Part shown: positions 47,451 through 59,593 of the stretch, one piece after another
How the letters are laid out: every line of letters begins with the position of its first letter
How positions within the stretch are numbered: the stretch's first letter is position 1
Assembly (NCBI RefSeq): GCF_000208745.1
Contig: NC_030850.1
Span: 14,415,577 to 14,479,576 of the forward strand
From: Theobroma cacao
Taxonomy: Eukaryota; Streptophyta; Magnoliopsida; Malvales; Malvaceae
DNA length: 64,000 nt
Direction: 5' to 3'
Position numbers and translations under genes: made by a program
Notes under the pieces: generated by a model
What the model was told of the DNA's origin: nothing
Seen by the model: only the letters and a program-made list of their open reading frames with translations
Databases searched by the model: none

Positions 47451-47673
47451 CAACTGTAATACTTTAATATGTATATGTTGATTTACTTAATAATCCATGC
47501 TCGACACTTGCATTAATTATTATGTTTCAAGGTTGTCTAAAAACAGTTAAAATTATTATGAGGGTCATTTTTGGAGTGAGCTTCTGATGAGGGCTATTTC
47601 TCAGAAATTCTTCTTATTGTTTTTAATCTACAATGATGGTATTAACTAAAATGGGAATATTATCTGTTTTACG

Positions 47674-50600
47674 TTGCAGATGGCCAGCACAGGAATAGAG
47701 CAGGATAATGTGGAATCTTTGCTTTGTGTGCCGAGGCACCGATGGGAGTTCAACACTGGCATTAACATCCACTGTAAGTGGTCACATCTGCATGTGATAT
47801 GTGAGATGTTGTGCCAAGTAAATGCGTTGAAAACCTTCAAGAGAACATGCTTTGGGCATATGATGGACTCAAATCAGAGAAGAGTTTATTCTACGTCACT
47901 CTCGTGCACAACCTAATGCTACGCAGAATCAATGAATTCGATACCATCGAGGGTCAGTTATGGTTTGCCATAGGCAAAACAAAGGCTCGTTTTTCGAAGA
48001 GAGAGTTCTGCCTGGTGACAGGATTGAAGTTTGGTACCCTACCGGCCCTTATTGTCAATCCCTACAAGGCCATCCCTCAAGGAATTCACCAATGATATTG
48101 GGGACTGGGGAACGAGGTGAAGATACAACAAGTTTTAGAGACGTTCAAGGGATGGCAGTTTTAACAGGAGGGAGACGCGACCAAGATGACCCTAGTCTTA
48201 ATCGCGAGTAATGTTTTATTTGGTCAAGACTATAGACGATCAGTGATTCCATGATTGTTGTCGCTGGTCGAGAACATGGAAAACTGGAATGTGTTCCCAT
48301 ATGGCACATACGTTTGGAGTCTGACTGTGGATTACATGATGAGGGGCTTCGAATCTCCAGCAGTAGGAGTAGTAGAGAAGAAACATTACCACCTCTACGG
48401 ATTTATATGGACGTTTCAGGTAGTGTGCCATACCCTAATGTTTATCATTATTCTTTTTGCATAAGATTTTATAAGGTAAGTAAAAAATGTTTCACAATTG
48501 ATGTGCAGTTTTGGGCGTTGGAAGCAATTCCTAAAATTCACAGCTTGTTTGGAAGGTAGTGCCAGTCTGGATAGGTTTGCCCAAGAATGCTAAAATGACA
48601 GTATGATGAAAGGCTAATAGACTTTTACGTCAATATTGTAGGTTTAGAAAGAGAAGGCAAGGTGAACAAAGAAACCATATTTTTTATTTTATTAAATTTT
48701 ATTTTTTTGTCATAGGGTAGCGGGGGTTAAACTTAATGATAATGTATGTTTTGGTGCAGTTGTGCGTAGTCAAGACGTTGGAGCCAACTACAAAAGAGAT
48801 GTTGACCGCATATTGAGTCGACATTGAAGTCAATATCTCCGATGGGTGACAATACATTCCATTACGGAAGTTATAGGGTCGATTAGAATTTGGTCCCCAT
48901 CAAAGAAAGAAGATAATGGATCGCAAACAGAAAAGTATAGCAAGACAAGGCATTAAACGGAGACACACCACGGACAAGGAGGTCTATTCCTAGTTCGCTA
49001 CTGCTGAGGCGCTTGATTCTTCTCTTGCGTCTCTTCAAGTTATTTCTCTTACTGGTCTTCATGCTACTACTCCTGCTGCAATTGCCATGACTCCTTGCAT
49101 TGCTTTTCCTCCTACTTCTGCTGCTACCTCTCATGCTTAGGCACGCAACCCGTCGCTGCGTCCTTAAATGACCACGAGCTTTAAGCGAGAGATGCAACAA
49201 ATGTAGACATAATGGAAGAAAGACCTACAATTAATGCGAACGGAGATGCAAATGGACACGCAAATGTAAATGCAGCCATTACGGACAAAGGTTGACCGAG
49301 ACATGTAGATGCATATACATGCAATACAGTTAGAGATTCAGCGAGCAATGCAGTTGGAGATTCAGCGAGTGATGCAATTGCAAATGCAGTCACTGTATCT
49401 GCATCTCCAGCAATCATTGCAAGCGTTGAAGGATCGAATTGTAGGTCTGCTGATTGACTATTATAAGGTATGAGCTTTTATCTTTTTTCATTACGTGAGT
49501 TATAACATGTACGATGTATACATGTTCTAATGTGTTTGATTTTTTCAACCGTTTAGAGTCGATCGATAGGTAAAGAAGATGGCACGCTCAACAAAGAGGG
49601 CAGCGGTATTGGGGTTGATCTTGACGATGCAAGTGGCATAAATCAGTCAATTACATCAGCTCCAAACTTACCTCCTATTGCCCCAATAAAAGATCATCCT
49701 GCTAGTAGTCCAACTACAACTTCCTCACATCCTACTCCTATCCCATCTCCACTAGAAACCTCTCAACATTGTCAGTGCACACCTTCTCCTGAGGCTCCAC
49801 CTCCATCTCAGGTCGAAGAGGCACCTCATCTTACGAGTAGTCCAATTACAATTTCCTTCTGTTTTGTTCGTGTCCCAACTCCACTAGAGGCCCCCTTGCA
49901 TGGTGAGATCAAACCTTCTTTTGAGGCTCCACTTCCACCTCAGGTCAAAAATGCACGTGTGAGCTTAGCCAGCAAATACCTTCGAAGCCCATATGTTAAC
50001 CTGCTATTAGTCCAACGTAGAGTGAAATATGATTTGAAAGACAAATATGAGTCCTTCATGAAAAATGAGCAAGTTAGGTAAAATGATAACAGTACACGAT
50101 ATTAGGGTTAACAGTTCTAAGGTATTTATTCTATAAACCTTTTAATGTAGGTATTATATATATACAGGGTTAACATTCTGGGCATTGAAGGGCAATAGTG
50201 CCCTAATTTTTTTCAGCGATTATAGATGCCGACTGAGATGTTGGACAGCCAACACATTGACGCATACATTAGCGTCATGTGTAAGCTGGCACTCGGGCAC
50301 GAGAACACCATCCATAACTCTACAAGCAAAGACTATGCATCGTTGATAGCTCTTCTATGTAAGTATATTTTAATGAGTTATAATTATTCAAATGTATGGG
50401 GTACGTATTGGTTAATGGCATCTAACTATTATGCATAACGTAATTGACAGCTTATTTTGCTAGATTTGAGCCAAGAAATGAAGCCTTTCCCTACCGATAA
50501 GACATTCAAGGCAACTAAGGACATATTGCCAGACCATGTGCTTGAGTAAGTGAGGGGTGGGAGTCCTCCATGGGGTTTGCCATGGCACGAGGTTAACTCA

Positions 50601-51014
50601 ATTCTCGTACCGTGCTTTTTTTACGACCACTAGGTGGTACTGCACATCAACTTGATGAATTAGAGTATGACGTTAGTCGACTCATCGTATAATTGGATAG
50701 ATGCAATAAAGTCCGGCTTGCGTGATACGCAAATGAGTCTACTAACAACATTGTTTCCCATTATATGCCACAAGGCCAGGTACTTTGTCAGCTCGCGTCG
50801 TCAAAAGCAATCCTTGATGTGGATGAGGTATAAGTTAAGTGTAAAAACCCCGATACAGCAAGATTCGCACAGTTGCAGGGATTGGGTTATCACCTCGTTG
50901 CAATGGTTGATCGATTCGGAGGATCATACCTTGAAGGCAAACTCCATAGACAGCTTTCGAAAAAGTTTTACCCTTGAGATTTTTTTAATTTGTTTAATCT
51001 TTTTCAATATGTAA
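47674..51014 (+). pseudogene. DUF1985 / Ulp1-like cysteine protease gene of the MULE, broken
   Basis: Genes of this type are carried by plant MULEs and combine a DUF1985 domain with a C48 (SUMO-protease-like) domain. DUF1985 is at 47800-48460: TFKRTCFGH, LVHNLMLRRI, EGQLWFAIGKTKARFSKREF and CLVTGLKFG. A Ser/Pro/Thr-rich linker lies at 49680-49960. The protease region spans about 50230-50960 with a HINL motif (catalytic His), LVDSSYN (Asp position) and QDSHSC (Gln...Cys). Stops occur in several places (for example 48092, 50549 and 50632) and one-base shifts are needed, so it is not translatable as it stands. Intron positions are uncertain. Confidence 0.75.
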
Positions 51015-51279
51015 AATAACATTGTTTTGTATCATTTCCAAATTATTTTTTGTTGTATCATTTACAAATTTTTCTTTTTTGTATCATTTAACAAAGAGAA
51101 TGGCAATAAAAATAGTTCGATATTCACTGATGTGATAAGCATACGGGTCCAATAACAACATTGGTTTTTTCTTATTTATATCTTAAATTTTGTTAGTATT
51201 TTACGTAATTTACATGCTAAAGTTCATGAGTTTTCATATGCCAACCCTGTGACTTTATAACTTATATTTCATGTTGAAT

Positions 51280-52145
51280 TGCATTGCGTGACATAGGCAT
51301 GTAACCAGTTAATATTGAATTGCGTGAATGGTGGATATGGAATGGCGTGACCAGTTGATATTGAATCGCGCAAGTATTTGACATGGAATCGCGCAACTAC
51401 TAAATTTGGAATCACATGACTAGTTAATATGGAATCGCATGACTAATCGATTTGGAATCGCATGACATATCGATTTGGAATCACGTAACTAGTTGATATG
51501 GAATCACGTGACTAGTAAATATGGAATCGTCTGAACAGTTAAGATTTAAAATTGCGTGACTAGTTGATATTGAATTGCATGAGTCATAAAAATAGACTGA
51601 CATTACTAGTTATTATAAAATCAAGTGAGTAGTAAATATGGAGTTACGCTACTAGTTATTATGGAATCGCATGACTAGTTGATATTGAATCACGTGAGTA
51701 GTAAATATGGAGTGGCATTACTAGTTATTTTGGAATCGTGTGACTAGTTATTATAGAATCGCATGAATAGTAAATATGGAGTCGCGTTACTAATTATTAT
51801 GGAATCGCATGAGTAATTATTATGAAATCACATGACTAGTTATTATAGAATCATGTGAGTAATAAATATAGAGTTGTGTTACTAGTTATTATGGAATCAC
51901 GTGACTAGTTGATATGGAATCGTGTGAGTAGTAAATATGGAGTTGAGTTACTAGTTATTATCGAATCGCATGACTAGTTGATACGGAATCGCTTGAGTAG
52001 TAAATATAGAGTTACATTACTAGTTAGTATGGAATCGCAGTTATTATGGAATCGGGTGACTAGTTATTATGGAATCGCATTACTAGTTGATATGGGATCG
52101 CGTGACTTTTTGATATGGGATTGTGCGACTCACTTATTGTGTGTC
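51280..52145. repeat. 23-bp minisatellite with a three-unit (69-bp) higher-order order
   Basis: Around 35 units of the kind GGAATCGCRTGACTAGTTGATAT span the region. From about 51640 three types alternate: one ending GACTAGTTGATATGG, one ending GAGTAGTAAATATGG and one starting AGT and ending TACTAGTTATTATGG. It lies between the convergent 3' ends of the Ulp1-like and transposase genes. Confidence 0.9.
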
Positions 52146-55100
52146 ATGTTCTTTGAAGCAGGGTAGGCCAATTATGATGAACAATATCAAACCATAACCC
52201 AACCCTAAGCACCATCATAATATAATATCCAATTGAATACTCTAAACCCTTAACCAGAAATATGAGTAAACACATGAAAGTTAAACCACATGTTGAGCAA
52301 ATTAAAAAAAAAAAACAATATACCACAAATTGTTTAACAAACAAATTACAACATCCTTAATCCAGTTAACTCACAACTCATAAAATATGAATCTTCATCT
52401 GCTATGCTTGACTCAGCCAGAACCAATAACACCCACAACGTTTATGCATATTAAATATTTTATGCTTTTATTTAATTATTTACAAAGATAAACAAATTAT
52501 GAAGTAGTATAACGCATTTAATGATCCCACAATATTATCTTAAGAGGCATATATCTTGATGTTGGCTGTTGTCAAACATCAAAGTATCATCTCCAGACTC
52601 TGTCAAATAGTATTATTCAATGCAAATGTTAATGGCCAGTTGGAAACAATTCCTAACAACTGACGTTTGAAGGGCCACTATCTTGAGGTACGACACCCAT
52701 AACATTTTTAGAGTTTCTAGTATGCATTGGATAGCCGTTTCGTGTGTGCCCGAGTTGTCTGTAAAAATTGAACATGCCTTGGGTCATCGTCGTCGTTGAG
52801 CCGTCAACCGAGTAGATGATGTTTCGCTGTTTGTCGATGGACCTGCAAACAGAGTCGGACAATATTGTCTATTATGACTATAGCTCTTGCATTATGAACA
52901 TCTACATCGTTGACTGCTTTCCCCAGCTAATGGAATCTTTTTCCTCCTAGGTTTTCCCACTTGACCTCACCAAGTTGGTGGCAAAACGACAATTTGTTGA
53001 ACGTCATGGGGGATGTCCATTCACTGAGATGCCTAACCAGGCAAATAGGAACCACATACCTCTACCCAAGACCAAGTCTTGTAATAGTCCGAGCATAATT
53101 CAATGGCTGCACGTGTGCACTTACTGCCAAGGCAATGAAATCACAGTTGGTGAACAATGTAAAAAGTCAATTCATCATGCACAAAATAAGAAAACATGAT
53201 TATTCATGCCTTATTGCTGCCATGGCACGCGTGCAGGGGAGTAAATCAATCTGGAACTCACTACATGAACACTTCTTAGTGGACAGGTTGACGATTGTGT
53301 CCTTAATCCTACCTATAACTTGAAACTCCACCAGATTGATTGGTTGTGTGGAAAATTAACATGCTTCATTGAACCATGTGTTCAACAAATCAGTAGCTCA
53401 AGGGTTGAAAGGCATAGTCAAATTCAATGCCTCATTGTGCCGGTCATGGAACCAACGTTGAAACATGCCTTTGATGTACTTGATCAAGACGGTTATTGAC
53501 ATTTTTCTGGCATGCCTCAGGTAGGAGTTAATACACTCCACAATGTTGGATGTCATTAGCTTGTATCGTCTTACTGGTGATTGTGCACTTGCCCATCACT
53601 TAAGGCCTAATATCATAAAGTGGTCATAAGCAAGTTTGTAAAGCTATTTTAGCTGATTCATATGTCTGTTAAAATCAGTGAGCCTATAGCAGTTGGAGGC
53701 CAAGGTGAAAATCGTCGCAACATCTTCGCCCTTGAACATGTTTTTAACCTTTTTCCCTAAGTGGTAATTGCATAGACCGTGATGCACATCCTTGTACACT
53801 TTCTCAACTGCATTCTTAATGGCAAGATGCTGATCATAAATGAACATTGCATTTTCAGGATAACCAATCGCACAACGCGATTGGTTAAAAAACCACGACC
53901 AAGACTCTTTGTCCTCCACGTGGCCAATGCCAAATGCAACTGGATATATCTACTCATTCACATCTTTGCATACCACAACAAACAGAATACCTTTGAATCT
54001 GCCTTTCAGATGTGTGGCATCGATAGCAACTACAGGTCGCATTACAGCACTGAACCCCTGAATACATGACCCCGAACACCCAAAAACAATATTTGAATCG
54101 TTGTTCCCCATCTATAGTGATTGTCATAACATTACCAAGATTTTCAAGTTCCAACATATGGAAATACGAGGGGAAGAGTTGGAATGACTCTTTCGGGGGA
54201 CCTAACACAAGACTTTTCGCATACTCCTTCGCTTGCCAGGCCTTACCATATAGGCATTGTAATCCCCACTTGCGATTCATCTCTTTCATTATTTCCTTAG
54301 GTCTCAATGGGGTTACATAATTTCCTTGCAACTTGATGGAGATAAGCTCACCAATTAACCTTGCGCTCGTAGTTTGGTACCGACATTACAAACCATCAAC
54401 AGTACACATGTGTACCTTCTGCAACTTTCGAACTTTCCAATATTCTCCCTCAGGCAACTTTGTTGCACGCAAAGCAAACTTGCATGCCTTCTCCTTATAA
54501 CCAACCTCAAAACGAGTGTGACATGACTTTTTAACTCTAATCTCAAAATGCTCTTTGAGTGCCAACATGCTCAAAGCTCATTTCAATTCAACCTTCGATG
54601 GAAACACTTTTCCATGATATAAGTGGTCGTCCATTGATATGGATTCCTCAATCGTAATTGTTTAGAAAGATATCGTATCTATCACGGGAATAATTCATTA
54701 ACGAGATACCCGTGTATTTACCTTCTCTTGATCACTGTCATTAGGCGAACGAAAACAGTTTTCAAGTGCAATAGGGTTGCCGTAAATAGGGTCGGCACCG
54801 TCAACATCTTCTAATTCAATAATTGTGGCATGGTCATCGCACTGAACCTCTTCTAACACAACAGTTGTGGCATGTCCTATACTACCATCTGCATGATTGC
54901 AATTCGGAATGTCGTTGTGCTCACCCCTATCATTCTCTGAACAATCATCATGTCCTCCAACATAATCATCTTCACAGTCATCATGCAACTCATCGTTCCA
55001 ATATGCCATGTCATTCTCTTCAACATCATCTTCAATCTGATCAGATGCATCATTATAACTCACAATCATCACAGTGTCGTTTGCGAATGACAATAGACCC

Positions 55101-55366
55101 ACTGCATTTCCAAGCCACGATTACGTTTGTTACAAAGTACCAAGTATTTCGTTCGATGCATATTTCAATTAGAATTGTGCAGACATCATTTATAAACACC
55201 TCATGTATGTGCCGAGCTGCTCAAACTCATGAGGATACGTCAAACATGATTGCCATGGTTGTTTGTTAGGAAATGTATGGTGTGGTATCAAAATAGTTAA
55301 CATTCTGTTGTAGGCGATTACTATGTTGGATACCATGTTCATGTGGAATATCATTTGCATTTCTAG

Positions 55367-56678
55367 CATGTTTGGTTGGGGGAATGTCTAAGTCATTCCC
55401 TCTTTATTCTCAAGGAATTTTGGTTCCTTTGTTTGATTAAAAAATAGTCCAAGTAATAGCCATTCCATAGGAATGATTATTCTCCAAAATCCTCCAAAAC
55501 TAAGGAATAGTTAATACCATCCTTCCCCATAGTATTAGCTATTCCATGATTAAGGAATAAATTCAAAAAATAATAAAGATGAAAATATCCCTTACAAATT
55601 TAAAAAATTACAACTTCATTTGTATAAAATATTATTTTTCTCTCTCTTCCTTCTCTCTTTTGATTTCAACTTTTAATAAAATATTAATATTTTAAAGTAT
55701 TGAAATATTAAAATAAAATAGTATTTTATAATTTTTACAATAAGGTATTGTGTAAATAGACTGGTCAAGTTGGGTCCGAGCTTGATTTGAAAAAAAAAAA
55801 TCCAATAACTCAGCCTGACTCATGAATGTCTCAAATTAAGTTGAGGTTGTTTTTAGGTATATATCGTTTAGAACTTAATTATTGATTTTCTTTCAAATCT
55901 GGTTAGGTAATTTTTTTGGATTTGAGTTAGCTTTGTCTACTCTGCCTAGGTGAATTTATACAAAATTACTTATAAATTTTCATTTCCCTACTTACATAAA
56001 CACACAGAAGAAAAATAATTAATATCGTTTACTAAATTTTGTAGTTATTTTCATCTTTATCTTTATAGCCTTAGAAAATANNNNNNNNNNNNNNNNNNNN
56101 NNNNNNNNNNNNNNNNNNNNNNNNNNNNNNNNNNNNNNNNNNNNNNNNNNNNNNNNNNNNNNNNNNNNNNNNNNNNNNNNNNNNNNNNNNNNNNNNNNNN
56201 NNNNNNNNNNNNNNNNNNNNNNNNNNNNNNNNNNNNNNNNNNNNNNNNNNNNNNNNNNNNNNNNNNNNNNNNNNNNNNNNNNNNNNNNNNNNNNNNNNNN
56301 NNNNNNNNNNNNNNNNNNNNNNNNNNNNNNNNNNNNNNNNNNNNNNNNNNNNNNAAATTAAATAAAATATTAATATTTAAATTATTAATTATTAATATTT
56401 TAATTAAATTCTAGATTATTAATATTTAAAAAATCTAATAAAAATAAATAGTTATATAAATAATAAAGGGTATTTTTGTCTTTTTATTTTCTATTCCTTT
56501 CTTATTCCAAAATTATTGTTACCAACCAAACACTACAATAAATCATAAGAATTATTCTTGTCATATTCCCTTTGTCGTATCAAACAAAGTAATAACTATT
56601 ATATTCTATTCTCATCTCATTTTATTCCCACATAATAACTATTTTATTACATTCCTATCTATTCTGCCAACTAAACAT
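55367..56678. mobile_element. MITE inside the MULE transposase gene, containing an assembly gap
   Basis: The left end CATGTTTGGTT (55367-55377) equals the MITE at 38000. The right end AACTAAACAT (56669-56678) is a degenerate inverse. Subterminal similarity includes ATTCTCATCTCATTTTATTCCCACATAATAACTATT. Its true length is unknown because of the gap. Confidence 0.72.
56081..56354. other. Assembly gap (274 N)
   Basis: A run of N within the MITE. The real sequence is probably AT-rich MITE interior. Confidence 0.99.
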
Positions 56679-56999
56679 AACCTTCATACCTTAACTGTCA
56701 CAAACATAACAACTGCCTTTCATCTCGCAAAACACTTGATACATCTTCATCATCCCTAATAACGCGTGCGAAACCCTTGCGGCATGACTGAGCGATGCAT
56801 GTAACTTGATTTCGTTATTATGTGAGTTGACCCCAACAATGTCTTCAACTAGCTTCACTAGACCTAAAAATGACAAATTACTCCCAACACCCCTCACTCG
56901 TGTCTCACCACCCTTATAAGTGTCATCGACCTAACGACTACCGTATGTAATCATAAGCTTCATATTTAATAGGTCGCTAAAATTTAATAGAAAATAAGT

Positions 57000-57660
57000 G
57001 TCACAATCAGTCAATCTATCAAAAATTGCCCCTCAATGCATAAAAACTATTTACGCAATACCTAAGTCACGGAATAACATAAAGTCAATCTAGCAATGTC
57101 TAATACACATTCATGCAATGCCCAAAAACTAGTGAACAAAAGCCTCACAACAAGAGATGAATTGCCCAAGTCACACACCACCAGTCTCGTAATACCAAAT
57201 AATAAGCCACTCAATGCCTAATATCCACTTACACTATGCCAACATAACCAGTCACGTATTAGCCCAATGTCACACAATACATAACAACAAGTCACGCAAT
57301 ACATAAAATTCAGTCAAGCAATGCATAAACAGTAGTCAAGAAATGTCTCAACATAAGATATGCATTGCACAATTTACTTAGCGCCATAACTCAGTCTCGC
57401 AATACCTAATAATAAGTCACTCGATGCCTAATATCCACTCATGTTATGCCAATATAACTAGTCACGTACTGGCCTAACGTCACGCAATACATAACAACAA
57501 GTTACGATATACATACAAACTAGTCATGTAATATCTCAACAGAAGATATGCATTGCACAATTCATGTAGCTTATAACTCAGTCTCGCAATACCTAATAAT
57601 AGGTCACACAATGCCTAACATCCACTCACGTTTGCTTATCTTATATAAATCGAAAATTAA
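57000..57660. repeat. GTCACGCAATGC repeat array with ~180-210-bp higher-order period
   Basis: The short motif (AGTCACGCAATRCMTAA and variants) recurs every 20-40 bp. A longer block, CAGTCTCGCAATACCTAATA then TCACTCRATGCCTAATATCC, appears near 57182, 57392 and 57572. Confidence 0.85.
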
Positions 57661-57789
57661 GAAATTAGGGTAGGTAACCAAGTTATTCAGCATAATATAA
57701 ATTAAACTAAGAAAATATGTGATCAATCAATATTTTCATTTTATTCATTAGCCGAAAAAAAGCAGATGATACAAAATATGAACTATAGT

Positions 57790-58032
57790 TCATTTCTTCC
57801 TAATCTCATCTACTATTTCATAAATTTCAGTTAGAATCTTGTTATTGCCCAGAATTTCTGTCTCCGGGACTTTTATCCTAACTAGCAACTTATCCATCAA
57901 CTCACACATGTCTTTCTCTAGGTTCTTAATTTAGTCCATCAACTTGACCAAATATGCTGCAACATTGTCGGGGATATCCTCTTCAACAGCAACCCCCTTC
58001 CCACTTTCGACTCTTGAACGTTTGGATGCCAT
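57790..58032 (-). pseudogene. Small MULE-associated reading frame with one in-frame stop
   Basis: ATG at 58032-58030 reads MASKRSRVESGKGVAVEEDI, then a leucine/lysine/glutamate-rich stretch with coiled-coil character (NLEKDMCELMDKLL, EIYEIVDEIRKK), ending TGA at 57790. One TAA interrupts it after LVKLMD. The even codon pattern on both sides suggests a once real small protein. No family was recognised. It lies between two repeat arrays of the MULE. Confidence 0.5.
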
Positions 58033-58369
58033 TAGAATTTTGAGATTTTCCTTCAGATTATTTTGATTAAAATGGATAATGGTTCACTTTATTTATAAGT
58101 ATGAATGCCGACTCTTGGCAGCGTGTTCAATGGTTTTAGGCTTGTTTTTGATGAATATGGTTAGTTCGTAAATCAATGCATTAAATGCTTTAAAGAAAAA
58201 TTCAGAGTTTTGTGTCAGTCGAATTTGGATGGTTTTTTGCACCGATATAAGTGGAATTAAGGGGGCTGAATTGGTTATTAAGCATTCATATTTCTCTTCT
58301 AATTTTACAAAATTTGTTATTAAGGGGCTGAATCAGTAGATAATCAGCTTCAACATTAGGTAGATAAAG

Positions 58370-58600
58370 CAACGCAATGCCTACAAACAAGTCACGTAAT
58401 GCCTACAAACAAGTCACGAAATGCACAACTCATGCAATTCCTATAATCTACTCTCGCATTGCCTCCTATCTAGTCCCACATTGTCTAATATTCAGTCACG
58501 TAATGCCAAATAAACAAGTTATGATTCCTAATATCTAGTCACATGCCTTAATATCAAGTGACGCCATGCCTAACAAATATTCACGTATCGCCTATAAACT
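58370..58600. repeat. Outer GTCACGTAATGCC repeat array, right side of the MULE
   Basis: Units such as ATGCCTACAAACAAGTCACG are repeated in tandem, in the same orientation as 57000-57660 and inverse to 46990-47450. Confidence 0.75.
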
Positions 58601-58815
58601 GATTGATTTTGCTACTCCCAGCTAAATTTAAGTTTCTAAACTCATATAATTTATCCATCAACTTTTGCATTCTATGAATATAAAAAATAAACCTAAAAAC
58701 CTATAACAAATACCTTGGTGTCATCTCTACATTTTGAAATGGTGAGAAAGTTGGATGGCGATATAGACCTTGATGGTATTAGAAAGTTAGACGGTGAGAT
58801 ATATACCCCGATAGC

Positions 58816-59316
58816 GTTGGAGAACTAGACGGAGAGATAGCTAAATCGAGATTTAATTTTGAAATTTTTATCTAAATAACGAAAGAAGAAAAAAAATCGA
58901 AATCACTTAATTTGGATTCAATGATTTAAAAAAGAGTTCTTTTTTTGAATGGATCCCATATAATTTTTTCATTTAAAGGGTATTTTTTTAAGTTATATCA
59001 AAATTTATCTAAAAATAATTAAAATTATAATAAAAATTATTTTTAAAGTAACTTTATTACGAAAGNGTTGGAGAACTGGACGGAGGGATAGCTAAATCGA
59101 GATTTTATTTTGAAATTTTTATCTAAATAACGAAAGAAGAAAAAAAATCGAAATCACTTAATTTGGATTCAATGATTTAAAAAAGAGTTCTTTTTTTGAA
59201 TGGATCCCATATAATTTTTTCATTTAAAGGGTATTTTTTTAAGTTATATCAAAATTTATCTAAAAATAATTAAAATTATAATAAAAATTATTTTTAAAGT
59301 AACTTTATTACGAAAG
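58816..59316. repeat. Tandem 250-bp duplication split by a single N, possible assembly artefact
   Basis: 58816-59065 and 59067-59316 are both 250 bp and differ at three sites that I can see (TAGAC/TGGAC, AGAGATAG/AGGGATAG, TTTAATTTT/TTTTATTTT). A lone N at 59066 joins them. This looks like two ends of one sequence joined without being merged, although a true duplication is possible. Confidence 0.85.
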
Positions 59317-59518
59317 TTATTACTCACAACTTCTTTCGAAAGAAAAAAATGTTAACTTTATCCGTACAGTCCGGAGCTAGTAAAGAGAAATGCAAACTTG
59401 TGAACCTTTTACACCGGGTGCACAAATACAGCGTACAATGGGAGGTAAATCAATTTTCCATTAATAAAAAAAACCTGACAATCAATCGTGGCCGTTGGTT
59501 TATTCCTATAAAATTTTC

Positions 59519-59526
59519 TAGGGTTT
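59519..59526 (+). promoter_or_regulatory. telo box (AAACCCTA, reverse) near the RPL5 start
   Basis: TAGGGTTT, the complement of AAACCCTA, lies 68 bp before the ATG. Such telo boxes are common in promoters or leaders of plant ribosomal protein genes. A TATA-like CCTATAAAAT is just upstream at 59505-59514. Confidence 0.65.
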
Positions 59527-59593
59527 TAGTATCAGAGCTCCTTTCTCTTTGCACAGCCTCGAAGCTCGGCTGCAAACCCCTGAGGTCAAAGCC

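Larger units (their letters stand above)
52640..56960 (-). pseudogene. MuDR-type MULE transposase, broken and interrupted by a MITE
   Basis: Read on the minus strand: an N-terminal domain at 56691-56950; an acidic linker rich in D, E and H at 54698-55100; a MuDR DNA-binding region at 54360-54600 (KEHFEIRVKKSCHTRFEVGYKEK); and the DDE transposase domain at 53640-54120 with IDATHLKG, ESWSWFF, IYDQHLAIKNAV and HGLCNYHLGKKV. A SWIM zinc finger follows near 53200-53290 (KKCSCSEFQ ... LPCTRA, the final His degenerate). Several stops and at least one frameshift are present. A MITE with a sequence gap splits the N-terminal domain from the rest. Confidence 0.85.
46431..58815. mobile_element. Mutator-like element carrying a Ulp1-like gene and a MuDR transposase (Kaonashi-type), approximate limits
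   Basis: The parts, in order, are: subterminal repeats with GCGTGAC on the plus strand (46990-47450), a DUF1985/Ulp1-like gene (+), a 23-bp minisatellite, a MuDR-type transposase (-), and repeats with GTCACGCAATG, the inverse motif (57000-57660 and 58370-58600). Plant MULEs with a ULP-like gene are known as Kaonashi elements. The inverted motif arrays at the two sides suggest one element of about 12 kb. I could not define exact terminal inverted repeats or a 9-11-bp target duplication, so the limits are approximate. Confidence 0.6.
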
